From Sipunculus nudus (Eukaryota > Annelida > Sipuncula > Golfingiida > Sipunculidae): a stretch of DNA of 64,000 nt. The notes beneath the pieces are model-generated. The model was not told where the DNA came from. It did not search any database and saw only the letters and a list, made by a program, of their open reading frames with translations. The position numbers and the translations under genes are program-made. The stretch lies in NCBI GenBank assembly GCA_026874595.1, contig CM049313.1:41134659-41198658 (forward strand), in the 5' to 3' direction. Of this stretch, positions 37,755 through 49,750 are shown in pieces. Positions within the stretch are counted from its first letter, which is position 1. The number at the start of each line of letters is the position of its first letter.

Positions 37755-38860
37755 TATAGGTCATATTCCACCCTTTTTTTGTCCCCGCTACATTATTTAG
37801 TAGGCCATATTCCACTCTATCTTTGTTCTCGCTCCATTTATTAAATAATGGGTCATATTCCGCTCTTAAGTTTGTTCCCGCTCCATTAATTAATAGGTCA
37901 AACTCAACTCTTACCTTGATCCCGCTCCATTAAATAATAGGCCATATTCCCCTCTAACCATGTTCTCGCTCCATAAAATTATTATTAGGTCATATTCCAC
38001 TTTGTTCCCGCTCCATTAATCAATAGGTCATGTTCCACTTTGTTTTCGCTTCATTTGATAATAGGCCATATTATACTCTAACTTTGTTCTCGCTCCATTT
38101 ATTTAATAATAGATCATATGCCACTATATTTTTTCTCGCTCCATTTATTTTATAACAGGTCATATTCCACTCTATCTTTTTTCTCGGTCCATTTATTTAA
38201 TAATAGGTCATATTCTACTCTAACTTTGTTCTCGCTCCATTTATTTAATAATAGATCATATTCTACTCTAACTTTGTTCTCGCTCCATTTATTTAATAAT
38301 TGATCATATGCCACTCTATCTTTTTTCTCGCTCCATTTATTTTATAACAAGTCATATTCCACTCTATTTTTTTTCTCGGTCCATTTATTTAATAATAGGT
38401 CATATTCCACTCTAACTTTTTTCTCGCTCCATTTATATTTTTTCTCGGTCCATTTATTTAATAATAGGTCATATTCCACTATTTTTTTTCTTGCTCCATT
38501 TATTTAATAATAGGTCATATTCCACACTATCTTTTTTCTCGCTCCATTTATTTAATAATAGGTTATATTCCACCCTCACTTTTTTCTCGCTCAATTTATC
38601 CTTTTTCTCGCTCCATTTATTTAATAATAGATCATATTCCACTCTATCTTTTTTCTTGCTCCATTTATTTAATTATAGATTATATTCCACTCTATCTTTT
38701 TTCTCGCTCCATTTATCTTTTTTCTCGCTCCATTTATTTAATAATAGGTCATATTCCACTCTAACTTTTTTCTCGCTCATTTAATTAGATAAGAGGTCAT
38801 ACTCCACTCTAACCTAGTTCCCTCTCCATTATATAATAGGTCATACTCTTCTTCTCCATT
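37755..38860. repeat. 48-bp minisatellite, about 20 copies
   Basis: The unit is approximately aggtcatattccactctatc-ttttttctcgctccatttat-ttaataat (48 bp), with shorter and longer variants at both edges and the most homogeneous copies in the middle. Because 48 is a multiple of three, the array opens long frames on the plus strand made of NNRSYSTLSFFSLHLF-like repeats. There is no start or promoter context, so these are not treated as genes. Confidence 0.92.
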
Positions 38861-39058
38861 TAATGTTACGTCAACACAGTGGGATTGGGGTATGACCTAT
38901 TTTTAATAAATGTGACAAAAGGTCAGCTTTCTCAGTAAAGGATGGATGGATTACATTGCGGTAATCGGATTTCCTGTGCTTAAACTGCTGAATAATATAA
39001 ACAAGTACAATTCCTTGTACCTTCACCGGGTGTCTAAAGGTATTATGTTGTACCATTT

Positions 39059-39261
39059 CAGGGGCGGATCCGGAATTTAGAAAAAAGAGAGGGTACTACT
39101 CCCCAGGAGAATACATAAAAAATAACAAAAGGTGCCCAGGGCCGGAAAAAAATGGGGTCCAGGCCGTAATTTTGATCTGAAACCCTTAAAAAGGTTGCGG
39201 CGACAGAAGGGGGGGGGGGGTCCGGACCGCCTAGACCTCAACCCCTTTGGATCCGCTTCTG
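39059..39261. mobile_element. CAGGGGCGGATCC-TIR MITE, copy 2
   Basis: The left end caggggcggatccgg and right end ggatccgcttctg are inverted. The flanking 5-mer cattt is duplicated exactly (39054-39058 and 39262-39266). The interior carries a homopolymer G run and the gtccaggcc block shared with copy 1. No coding capacity. Confidence 0.8.
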
Positions 39262-39999
39262 CATTTGTCACTTGGTTTGTCTGGGTGTAATGGATCACCC
39301 CGTAATTTTACATCAGCTGTTCCGTCTAGCTTAATTTAAGTTTTACTTGAATTTTGTAACTTGAGTTGCAAGACGATGTGTTCGACAGCAAACTTGACCT
39401 GGCACATGTACCGGCACGGTTAGTGTAATCAATAGTAACTGACGATGTGTCATATCTCCATACATGTGGAAATATCACATAACACCCTGCAGCCCATGGC
39501 AGGTCATAGACGGTTGGAAGTTTTGCTTTTTTCCCATAAGTTCCAATTGTTCTGGGTGGCTATACTCTATGCCGAGCAATAATTGTCTATAAATCAACGA
39601 TATGCCAAATATTTCCAATCCGTCACCTTCCTAGGATCCAGTCTATAAAAGATTTCAGGGGATTCTATTGTTTTATCACTGTATTCTATTGTACTGGAAT
39701 CATTCCAAACAGAATTACAGTGATATCACAGTCCGGAGAACTTAAATTACATGATTTCAACCAAGACTGTATTTTCAGATATAAATTTCTAGAGGCAAAA
39801 CATTCAGAAAAAGGTGTGTAATTGTCTCATCACAAAGATGACAGTAAGAACAACGTGGGCTATCAACAAGTTTCCACTTAAAAAGCCAGTAGTTTACTGG
39901 TAAATAACTAGATATTTCTTGGCACCTGCGTAGTATCCCCAGACAATTAATCCCCCTCCCCCCTTTAAGAATAGGCCCCCAATCTTCAGCAACAATTAA
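39262..39999. other. Unassigned stretch
   Basis: Nothing recognised. Confidence 0.4.
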
Positions 40000-40760
40000 T
40001 ATCAGATCACTCTCATAGAAAAGGTCACTCTCATAGAAAAGGTCATGACCCCAATTTCAATATACATCATCCCCTAACCCTTGTCTATGTATATGCATAA
40101 TAGTTTTTGACTTATAATGCTCACAGTACTCAGTGGCAATGATGGGGTATTAAACGGCACGAAAACAAGTAAAAGAATAACAGGTGGCGCTACCAGTTTC
40201 CGGTACATGACAACACTATTCAAGACCTTCGATCAAGTTGATTTTTGGACTAATCCATGCATCCCTTATTGAGATATTAATGATTTTGTGTTATTTTCAC
40301 AATATTTTTCGCAATATTCAAGGTGAAGGCCAGTCTCATAGGAAAGGTCATGACCCCAATTTATATTTACATCATTCCATACCTCATGTCTATGTATATG
40401 CATAATATGAAAGAAATCTGTCCATTAAGTTTTTGACTTATAATGCTCACAGTACTGTTAAGTGGCAATGATGGGGGTATTAAACGGCACGAAAACAAGT
40501 AAAAGAATAACAGGTGGCGCCACCAGTTTCCGGTACATGACAATACTATCCAAGATCTTCGATCAAAATTGGACTTATTCAAGGTCAAGGACACTCTCCT
40601 AGTAAAGGTCATGACCTCATTTTAAATAGACGACATCCTCTCTCCCATATCTATACATATACCAAGTTTGGTAAAGATCCGTTAAATATTTTTTGAGTTA
40701 TCGCGCCAACAATATTTATATGCGGCGGCGGCGGCGGCGGGACCGGCATGAAAACATAGT
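40000..40760. repeat. Tandem repeat, about 305-bp unit, with (CGG)n end
   Basis: ggtcatgacc starts units at 40041, 40346 and 40607. The first two units share long near-identical blocks, for example ttgacttataatgctcacag and acaggtggcgc-accagtttc. The third is truncated and passes into gcggcggcggcggcggcggg at about 40722-40741. Repeat units followed by a short-motif tract are reminiscent of the pearl-like layout, but no terminal hairpin was found. Confidence 0.75.
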
Positions 40761-40784
40761 ATCCCCCGACTTTGACGTGACGGC

Positions 40785-41233
40785 ATGGACCAGTTAGCTC
40801 CGCCCACCATGGATACGGTTGCTAGGTCGGACATTAAACCAAGAAAGCGTGCTGTTTATACACGTGGAACCGGCAATTCAGCCGTACATCGCACCAGAAC
40901 CCAAACAGAATTAATTTTACCAAGAACGCACCCTTAGGTTTAAAGTGTACATATGAAGGCTACAGAGATGATTTAAATATAAAATTGAGAAGTTTGATGA
41001 ATTTGCGCCTTTTTCTGCTCGATACGGCCGGTGTCAGAGAACGAATCAGCCGACCCCTCGCATCAGCCTTGACACCTGAGCGGCTGGTTAAGATTGACAA
41101 CTTGTTCAAGTCTGGCAGAAAAAAATTGAAAAACAACGAAGTAACAGTTATTGAAATATTTATTATAACCTATAGGGTGCAGTTTCAACCAAAAATTAAA
41201 GATGACAACGTAAAAAGTGTTGCTTCCAGATAG
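40785..41233 (+). other. Candidate coding or 5' UTR segment, weak
   Basis: A 50-codon frame starts at the ATG at 40785 (MDQLAPPTMDTVARSDIKPR...) and ends at TAG 40935. A second frame covers 40985-41233 (82 codons with LTPERLVKIDNLFKSG and a lysine-rich part). The segment is less AT-rich than its surroundings. I recognise no family and no convincing splice pair, so function is unknown and coding status doubtful. Confidence 0.15.
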
Positions 41234-41256
41234 GGTAAAGCGACCCATGCTGTCAT

Positions 41257-41280
41257 GGGGGGGGGGGGGGGGGGGGGGGG
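41257..41280 (+). repeat. G24 homopolymer
   Basis: Twenty-four consecutive G residues. The exact length may be affected by sequencing or assembly. Confidence 0.9.
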
Positions 41281-41792
41281 ATCACTCATTAATTTTTCTA
41301 TAAATATAAAAATTAAGGGAAGTCTTGCTAAGTATGTATTGCTCAAGCAGAGATTTTATAACTTTTGAAAGTTGTTTTTTTGTCAGATCATCTAATTACT
41401 TGAAATTAATAATAATAATCAAACTAATGTCAATACCAGTATCCAAACAAATTATTGAAAGTCTGGTTAAATCACAGATGACGTGTGAACATCACATAGT
41501 GGTTTAAATCACATATAATGTATGTTAAATAAAATTTAGTATACTGAGAAAATTATTGAATACAACAGAATTGAAACTAAGGTTATTTAATTCAACAGAA
41601 TTGAAACTGAGGTTAAAATTATTTTCCAATATATTGCATGTATATTGATGTCTGTAATAGGAAGCACCCTGTTTATACACAGATGAAGGATGTGTGTACA
41701 AGAAGAAATATAAATGCATATATGGTATAGATATTATTTATGAAAGTTCTATATCTTTTTTATTGTGTTAAAAGATGTGATGGGAAAAGTGC

Positions 41793-41798
<6 letters not shown>

Positions 41799-41852
<54 letters not shown>
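41799..41852. repeat. (TA)n microsatellite
   Basis: About 54 bp of TA repeats immediately left of MITE copy 3. Confidence 0.95.
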
Positions 41853-41854
<2 letters not shown>

Positions 41855-42048
41855 CAGGGGCGGATCAAGGGTTTGTAAAGGGGAGGGTCCAAGTCCAACC
41901 CAGGAAGACTAATAAGAAAGCCTATATAAAAAGGTCCCCTGCTCCAGGATGGGAGGGGCCAAGGCAAAAAATAAAAATAGTTTACAATCATGAAAAATAA
42001 GGTTGTTGCCTCTCACCCCCCCCCCCCCCCCAACTGGATCCTCCACTG
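41855..42048. mobile_element. CAGGGGCGGATCC-TIR MITE, copy 3
   Basis: The left end caggggcggatcaaggg and right end ggatcctccactg are inverted. The interior has gactaataagaaagcct (as in copy 1) and a C run near 42018-42031. Flanks ataat and tatat do not match cleanly, but insertion next to a TA tract obscures any duplication. Confidence 0.7.
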
Positions 42049-43925
42049 TATATAAACTCGTGTTTTTGTGTGTGATGCCTGAGGGTGTGTGTGTGTGCAA
42101 ATTAACTACATGTTTCACTTTATACATCATACATATGCATTTTTTTACAGTCAGATAAAACAACCTGTGGTAATATTTTTTTTAAAAATCTTCCTTTTTA
42201 ACACTCTGACACTCCTGTATGTTTAAAACCCAGACACTCATGTATGTAATAATATAAGTATATTGTGTATATGTCGATAGGAACTGTCAATAACAAGTGA
42301 TGCTCCATTTGTGACATAAATGAGGTATTTAAGTATAAATGACACTGTGATACATCCAGATATTATCTTCATGAAGATAATATCCTTTAATGTTTAATGA
42401 AGTATTTATTTTATTTTTTATAATTTAATTATCGAATGAAAGGTAACACAGACTTCGTAATTACATCTTACAAGTATTTATTATATAATTCATCATTATA
42501 GCCTTGATTAATTGTGAATTTATTTTTTAATAATTTATCACACACTTTCAATGAAATGTACATAACACGTGTAAACACATATTGTCAGTGAATATTATTT
42601 ATCTTTTTTTTTTAACAGAAACATCTTAATGATTATTTTCTAATTATTACTCATGGCTGTCATAATGTATGATTCCATGAAAATATTTATAACAAAAATG
42701 ATTTTTTTATCTCTTTTACTACAAGTTGCCAAAAAATAGCATTTTTCTCTTCTCTTTCTCCAATTATACCCCCCCCCCCCCCGGGCAGGGTATATATCAT
42801 ATGCGGCCATAGAATGCAATATTAATATTATTTTTTATAATCATAAACAAACAAACTATGTGATCACTAAATATATCTTGATAGGTTTTTAAACGACAGC
42901 TTCTTAGTACTTAAATTGCAGTAACCTTTGACAATATTTAATGTTATAGATATGATAATTGATATGTTAATAATAATGCTGCCAACATACAGACCGACAG
43001 CTTGGGGAAAATGAACAGACAAAATTTATGTGAAAAATATAGGCATTATATACTATTTATAGCTAACTAATATCAGTAACAGCGGTCTTGCATTTTTGAG
43101 TGCCAATATGATTGCCCTCTGTAATGTTATTTTTCGACATGGTTACAATAAAGAAGAGAGCTTAACAGTAAAACTTGAATCCTCGTCAATAACTTTTACT
43201 GACCTTTTACTATAGATACATCAACTTTATTTGTGGTGACAGGAGATTTCGTCACATGTACATGAACACATAAATACTTTGAGTTTGACTGGGAGTGGGA
43301 GACGCGCTGACTCGACAGGGCCATGATTGTTACATTTTGTTTAAACCTATCCACTTTGAAGAATGACGCGCTGATGTGGGGTAAATGTAACACTTTTTAG
43401 CACTGGTTACGGGCAATGTTTACCAATAGATGGTGTATAGAATCACATAGGCTGCGTCTTTTTGACTTACACATTCATGTGTCAATATGGACTCAATATA
43501 TGACCGGGCCAAATCGGGCCAGCCTTGTCCGATCCCTGCCTTTCTCCTCGTCTTGTGATTTTATTACGAAGAGAAGGAAGAAAACAGATTTCTGTTACTT
43601 TGAATGATACCTGGAGTAACTTTTATACAAATTATAAACATATGCCTCGACCGTGTTAAACATATTTATTATGACAGGTCCATCGAGCATATGGTTGAAA
43701 GTTAACACACGTGCCAGGAATGTCCGACCTGATGTCCGACCTCCACGTGTGTTTACATGGCCTCGTTTTCAGTCCGACAATCACGTTCGACGATTGGCTC
43801 ATAGACCTGTCGATCACGCACTCGCCGTCAGGTATTATGTATGATTTTAAACTTAGACTCTACTACACATATCAAGAGTAACTTGATAAACTGTATTAGA
43901 AAACTGTTTAAAATCTTCATGACTC
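42049..43925. other. Unassigned stretch
   Basis: Very AT-rich, with a C run near 42770. A perfect 26-bp palindrome lies at 42359-42384 (gatattatcttca followed by its complement). No supported gene. Confidence 0.45.
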
Positions 43926-43929
43926 TGTA

Positions 43930-44661
43930 ATCCTGTAATTCCTAACCAATTATCCAAAGAAGTTGAGTGGAGGTGCTCTTATTGATTAACATTTTATTTA
44001 TCCTATTCGATGTAATGTCTGATAATCCTTTTATTCCTGCCACAGTGACCAATCTGTCCTCACTAATTTTACTGTCTGATATATTTTCACTAGCCTCTGT
44101 TTTACATAAACTTATCCACTCTTTTGGTGTTGCACCTTTTATAGACCTCGATGACAGATATTTATTAGCTGATAATTCTGGGTATCTAGGTATCTAGTTT
44201 TAATCTCTTGCCATGTGCAGACTTTTTCAGTATCATTTAAAAAATCTGGTACTCTCCTCATACCTAAGCTGTCAAAATATCTGAAGAAAAAAAGATGTAT
44301 TGTTAATCTTAAAATGGTAGTTGTTCCATAACGGTTGCATTCTAACTTCTTTTATCGATATTGGATTCTTTTTAACAAAATGTGACCATTCTTTTAAACA
44401 ATTTTTATAGAACATTGGTAACTTTCTCGGTACTCTTGTCACATCAAAGTTGGGGGATATTGAACAAAGGCCACCCAAAAGGTTTAAATAATGCTGTGAT
44501 ACATATTTCCATGGCATATCTTTTCCATCTATTGACCGTCTAATCCACATAATATACTGTGTTTGTAGCTTTGTATGCACATCAGGAAATTTCAATCCAC
44601 CTATTTCATGAGGTCCAATGGGGGTGTCATATTTGATCTTTTCTATCTTGCCTTTCCACAA
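43930..44661 (-). pseudogene. L1/Tx1-like LINE ORF2 C-terminal region
   Basis: On the minus strand the frame opens with WKGKIEKIKYDTPIGPHEIG then GLKFPDVHTKLQ, the post-RT motif of L1-type ORF2 proteins (F-W-x-G-K ... G-G-L). It continues through aromatic-rich sequence to about 44272. The remaining C-terminus follows in another frame to about 43930 (for example SIKGATPKEWISLCKTEA and DRLVTVAGIKGLSD). At least one frameshift separates the parts. The protein would nick DNA and reverse transcribe LINE RNA; this copy cannot. Confidence 0.75.
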
Positions 44662-45640
44662 AAAAAAATCGCTTCAAATTCATTTTAACATTCTCAATAA
44701 ATCCTGCAGATAGAATACACATGTAACGCATTTATAAAAATTTTGGCAAAGCCAAAGTTCAAGATTTTTCATTGCGACCAAATATTATAAGATTCCTGCT
44801 TGACCAGATATTTAGCACCATTTTCAGTTTTTCTTCCACTGACTGGAAATTAAGTTTTTCATTTATATCTATATTGTAGGTATGCCATATACTAAGAATT
44901 TTCATGGCTGAAACAGTAAGGTTGACCCATTTACATTGTACTGGCTTTACATCATTCCTTTTCCATGCCAGGAGCCAGGCATCTCTGATTTATCATAATT
45001 AACATACAACAGTGGACAACTGTCCTAATGTTTTTAGTATATATACCAGTGATTTAAATGATTCCACATCAGGCAAGAAAAATGTAATGTCATCAGCAAA
45101 GGCTCTTAAATTGACCTCATTGTCGCCAATCATAATTCCTTTCATCCCTCTCTCTGCTCTAACCGTATTCATGAATTAAAACGTCAATGACCAGAATAAA
45201 TAGATATGGAGCTATTGGGTCGCCTTGCTTTGTTCCTCCAGACTAAAGGGAAATATTTTGTTTAAAATCCATTATTCAAGACACAACTTTGCGACCCTGT
45301 GTGTATTATCTTAATTCAGTGTATAAACATTGGTCCAAATCAAAAACGTTTTAACAAAGAAATAATAAAACTGATCTATAGAATCAAATGCTGCTGCAAA
45401 ATCAGCTCCCAATAATATTCCAGTCTTGTTTTCAGTATTACAATAATCAACAATGTCCGTATTAGGCGAAGTGAATTATCAATATACCTTCCAGGTACAA
45501 AAGCATTTTGAACTTCATGGACCAGTTGATATATAACTTTGTTGAAACGAGCCACTAATAGTTTACTCAGCATCTTGGTGTCCACATTTATTTAACTAAT
45601 TGGGCGCCATGGCCGTAGGAGTCTGACATCCTTCGCTGCT
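44662..45640 (-). pseudogene. L1/Tx1-like LINE reverse transcriptase, multiply frameshifted
   Basis: Fragments in different frames together give an RT. LLRPWRPIS and DTKMLSKLLVARFNKVI with VHEVQNAFVPGRYIDNSLRL (45376-45640) are the usual start of the L1 RT palm. APYLFILVIDVLIHEYG lies near 45190-45245, and the catalytic box LRAFADDITFFLP near 45075-45105 keeps both aspartates. Stops and frameshifts between them show an old, dead copy. L1-clade identity is inferred from FADD and the GRYI-N spacing. Confidence 0.75.
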
Positions 45641-46384
45641 TTCTCTATCAGTGTAATTACATTTTGGTTTTGACTTGTCGTTTACTCTTCAGCATTAAAA
45701 CATTCATTGAGACATGCTATCAATTATTTTTTCCTAATACACTGAAAAAGCATAGATAAACTTCTTACTGATCATCAAATGATTATTTCCTGGTGTCTTA
45801 TTATTCCCCATAGCTTTCAAAGCTTTGTATACAGTATTCAATGTCACCATACCTTAATACAGTAAAGCATCATCTGTATCTAATAATGGCAAATTATCTA
45901 TGCTATTTAACCAACCATTGCATTCCTCCTGATTTTTACCTCCTTGCCATTTAAATCTCTCGGAATAAAAACTAGTAATATTTAATAATATATACTTTTG
46001 GTTTGTAGTTCCTTACCATTATCTAGCAACTTTCTAATACAGGATTTTATTTGTTTCCCTTTCAAGATTTACAAAATATTTACTATTACGCTCACCATGC
46101 TCAAACCATTGTGCCCTAGATCGTATGTTATACCTTCTGTAATTTTGCCATAAAAGGCTTCCTTTTTTTCATTTTTTTCATATTTCTATATATTTTCTTC
46201 ACTGGGATGTTTATCTATTTCTCTTTCTACATGCTGTACCTCTTTTTCATGTGTATGGTAGTGATTTTTTAACGTTTAATTCTTTTTCTTTGAAAAATCT
46301 ATGTTATATTTTCTAACCTTTTATTCACTTTGTATTAACGAGAATTCAAATTTAGAGCCAACTAAAGTAAGTGTACCTTTTGAT

Positions 46385-46621
46385 TTATTTGTCCCATGAG
46401 AAAAAAAAGTAAGAGTGACCCCTCCACTGATGTTTCCATACCTGTTCACACTTAGCATCAGAATGTGACTCTTGAATAAAGCAAATACCTTTTTCCATCC
46501 AATGTTTAGAACAGCAATTAAATAATTTTCTTCTTTTCACATAATTCCGAATTCCATTGGTATTAATATAAGGAACTTTAAAGTTTAAAAATGTATCTTT
46601 TGTTGAAGTTGTAACACTCAC
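46385..46621 (-). pseudogene. LINE endonuclease N-terminus
   Basis: Contains VPYINTNGIRNYVKRRKLFN and, further on, ICFIQESHSDAKCEQVW, matching the start of APE-type endonucleases of L1/Tx1 elements (N-x-N-G near the N-terminus and the QE-H catalytic region). After about 75 residues it passes into sequence resembling the pre-RT linker, so most of the endonuclease is deleted. Confidence 0.75.
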
Positions 46622-46686
46622 TTGACTACAGATTGCAGGATTATATATATTGTCAATGAATTCATATCCAAAAGTATAAAATCAAA

Positions 46687-46909
46687 CAAAGGCGGATCCC
46701 GGGGGGGGGGGGGGGGGTCCAGGGGTTCAGGGGTCCGGACCCCCCCCCCCCTTCTTCACCCGAAGCAAACTTTTTATGGGTTTTAGACGAAATTTTGCGG
46801 CCGAGACCCCCTCCGTTTTTCCGGACCTGATGACCTTTTTTTAGGAGTTTCATAAGGCCTCCTGGGTTGGACCCCCCCCCCTTTTTCCTACATCCTGGAT
46901 CCGCCCCTG
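46687..46909. mobile_element. CAGGGGCGGATCC-TIR MITE, copy 4
   Basis: The left end caaaggcggatcccgg and right end ggatccgcccctg are inverted. The 5-mer tcaaa flanks it on both sides (46682-46686 and 46910-46914). The interior contains mirrored G and C runs. It sits between the ORF1 and ORF2 remnants of the LINE, so it inserted into or beside that element. Confidence 0.8.
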
Positions 46910-47260
46910 TCAAATATAACATAACCAATGCATTAGCTCGTTCAGCACTATATACATCTAAAGTAGATGTATTGTATGAGACACAGATAAGTGAATATAG
47001 AAGATTGAAAAACAAACACTGACATTGGATACGCAGAAGACTAACATAAATCAACAAAACAATATAAGAATAACATAGTGAGATATCAGTCATAGTGGTA
47101 CCTTACCAATGACCTGGATCAGTTCACGGTATACCTGATCCATTTATACATACATATACAATTTCCGTATTTTCCCAAATATAAGGTTTCTTCGTCACGT
47201 TTCAGGTAACATTACATAAAATTATACAGTTACAAATGAACGCTTGCTTATAATTATTTA

Positions 47261-47600
47261 CTATGGTTTCAAGACATCATCCAGCTGTTGACCATATTTT
47301 ACTCTGAAAACCTTGTCCCTATGATCTTTGACAAAGACCTTTCCATTCCATGTCCATGAGTCTTTTACCCGTTTATAATTTTTCACTCTATTATATAGCT
47401 TATGCATTTCAATGCACGTCATCCATCAGTGTAACACCTATGTTTTTACGCCTATCGTCTCCGACTAACCTCAACACTTGAGCGCCCTCTCTCGGCCTAG
47501 TTGACGAACCCGGACCGTGCGGTTCTGCCGTGCGTCTCAACAGTCTTACACCTCCCGGGATGTCCGCCAGCTGGACATGTAGTGCAAACACTTTTTGCAC
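47261..47600 (-). pseudogene. LINE ORF1 C-terminal remnant
   Basis: Minus-strand sequence near 47261-47400 reads KDSWTWNGKVFVKDHRDKVF then RVKYGQQLDDVLKP and stop. This resembles the C-terminal domain of LINE ORF1 proteins, in which a W-T-x-N-G-K-x-F-V core precedes a D-D-L-like end. Upstream, near 47560-47590, one frame gives CTTCPAGGHPGRC, a CCHC zinc-knuckle spacing. Frames change between the parts. It is placed immediately 5' of the ORF2 remnants on the same strand, as expected. Confidence 0.55.
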
Positions 47601-47866
47601 CCCTGCGCTATCGGCCTCGCCGAAGTGGTCTCCACCCGGGGTAAAAAGTTATTAAAAAAATACACCGAAATACTCCATAATTCCTATGGTCATTTCAAAT
47701 ACCACGCCACGCATGCCATGAGGATCTACTGCCTAGAAAGGTTCCTATACCGGGAACCTTACATAATACCCCTGAGCTATGCCCGGTACACACACTTAAA
47801 GTCGAACATTAAATTTACGTACTAACAGCGCTGCACGCGCCAAACGAAATAACATTGGAAGTGTTA
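47601..47866. other. Short unassigned flank of the Gmr1-like insertion
   Basis: A 76-codon frame lies on the plus strand (47595-47825) and mixed frames lie on the minus. It may be more of the LINE ORF1. Nothing is diagnostic. Confidence 0.35.
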
Positions 47867-47871
47867 CCTGT

Positions 47872-49021
47872 TGTCACCAGAAATCGGTGACAATAAGTAC
47901 GGTGTTTTGTATCATAGTTTAACGAAGTATGTTCTCTATTGATATTGACGTGAAGCGTCATCCTAAAGCGTTGACAGGTCTTAATTGTATATATATATTG
48001 TGTATTCTGTATGAAATCCCATCGGCTATCAGCTGATTTATCCGTGTCACGCATCGTGTGTATTAATTATATTCTGGTATGTGGGTCGCCAAGGTGACGC
48101 TAGCAGTCAAACCAGGTCACATATAACCTTATATGGGACACTTGAGCCATAAGCCAATCAGAGAACCGGATCGCCGTATTGTGACGACGATTGTGACGTC
48201 AGAGTTCAGGGAGAGACGCTGGAAGCTGCCTTCAGTTGGGTCTTGAAGCTTGAGGTGGCAGCACGCACGAACGGGAGTAGGAACATTGAAACGCCAGGAA
48301 CGGCATAGAAGCAAGCTTCTACATGAGGCAAAGACCCAGCTCATGAGAACTCAGCCGTGCTGCCGACAGAGCTTCGTATTGGCGATAAAGTGAGAGAGCG
48401 CGCTCGTCACCTGCCGGCCTAGTTCAGCTTGACCTAGAAACATAACCGCCGTAAGCCGTGAAACCGTTGCTACACGAGCAAGGTCAAGGACTCTAAGCTC
48501 TTCGTAAACAAAGAGCGCTATTGCATTCATGTGATCGTAAACCTACCCGGGTCGCTGACAAGCAAGATCAGTTGAAGATCGCTAAACTCAGAAAGACTAG
48601 ATCTATATGGTGCTAACCATACGCTAGATTCTACACAAAACAGTAACCAGAGATCTCTGAAGGAACTGGACTTTATGATTTTTTTTTTATACAAACCATG
48701 GACTCAGTAAAATATCCTGTAATTTTAATGTGAAGAGCTGTCGTATTGACACATCAACGCACACACTCACATTGGTGTCTCTGTAAGTATTGTCTTGAAT
48801 TATATTTGTGAATTTAACCTGATGTCTCATAGTTTCTATTGATCTGGGTGTATGATTGTCTGGTATTTTTATACACGTCCTTAAAAGAACCTGGAAATGT
48901 GACCTGTAATGACCGGGATCTAATTTCTTGATTAATGAAATCAAGTGGCGAGCGTTAACCCATCCTATTGTTTTATAGGATATATCCGTTGTAAAGTTTT
49001 CACGTTAAGTTAGGGGTGACA
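47872..49021 (+). repeat. 5' LTR of the Gmr1-like element
   Basis: 1,150 bp, ends TGTCACC...GGTGACA (7-bp inverted ends). It contains an extra A before a T10 run (near 48678) relative to the 3' LTR, and gaaatgtgacc where the other has gaaatgtcacc. It presumably carries the promoter, but no box was assigned confidently. Followed 5 bases later by TGGCGAGCGTGCCAGG (from 49027), the likely primer-binding site. Confidence 0.95.
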
Positions 49022-49750
49022 TTGTATGGCGAGCGTGCCAGGATATAATTAGCCTTTAAAAAAAAAAAAAACTGGCTAATTACAGTAAGTTTCAGAAGTT
49101 TTGAACTGAGAAAACAGTACTGAAACCAGACATTCATATACTCAAACTAGAGTTGATCTGAATTAATAATTGGAAATGACACCAAACTGATGTTGTAGTG
49201 TATACTTGCACAATGAAATTACCCCACTGTTAGGAGTTAATATTTTATTCAGTGAGAATATTACCTGAAGCACAACATTGTTTCAAGATCGGCATATACC
49301 TTGTAGATTTGGCTAGAACACATGCATGTTTTGTGAGTAATGCTAGTTCAGTGATACCTGGACATCATTATTGGGTTGATATAAACCCAGATTAGAGTGA
49401 AAATTTTTGATGTTGTTAGATACGCCCTGGTATAATTCTTTCTACACTAGTTTGTGATTGGTCACGTGGTAGGGTCTCTTGACAGGTAAGTTTACCCCTC
49501 CCGATTGGCATGGTAATCATAGGTGCATGGTGTTTATTGATATCTTGATATCCATCCGTCCATCCGTCTGACCCTTCGTCCGACCTTCCGTCCGTCCGTC
49601 CGTATAAGTAGATTTTGATGCGTAGAGCTACCGTAGTGTTATTGTACGGATACCGCCGGTTCGTTAGGTTGGCTTTAACAGTACGTATTTACGGATTTTT
49701 AAGAGCGGATATTACTAGATACTGGAATCTTACTAGGTTAGAGCGTTACC
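49022..49750 (+). other. Leader of the Gmr1-like element with CCGT microsatellite
   Basis: A 729-bp untranslated leader between the LTR and the gag ATG. It includes an A-rich run near 49060 and a ccatccgtccatccgtctga ... ccgtccgtccgtccgt tract at about 49550-49603. No frame of note. The leader would hold packaging signals, but these cannot be seen by eye. Confidence 0.7.

Noticed and set aside
38118-38784. Leucine/serine/phenylalanine repeat proteins
   Set aside because: The frames are products of the 48-bp minisatellite and lack start context.
43967-44197. A 76-codon plus-strand frame
   Set aside because: It is the complement of the LINE ORF2 C-terminus.
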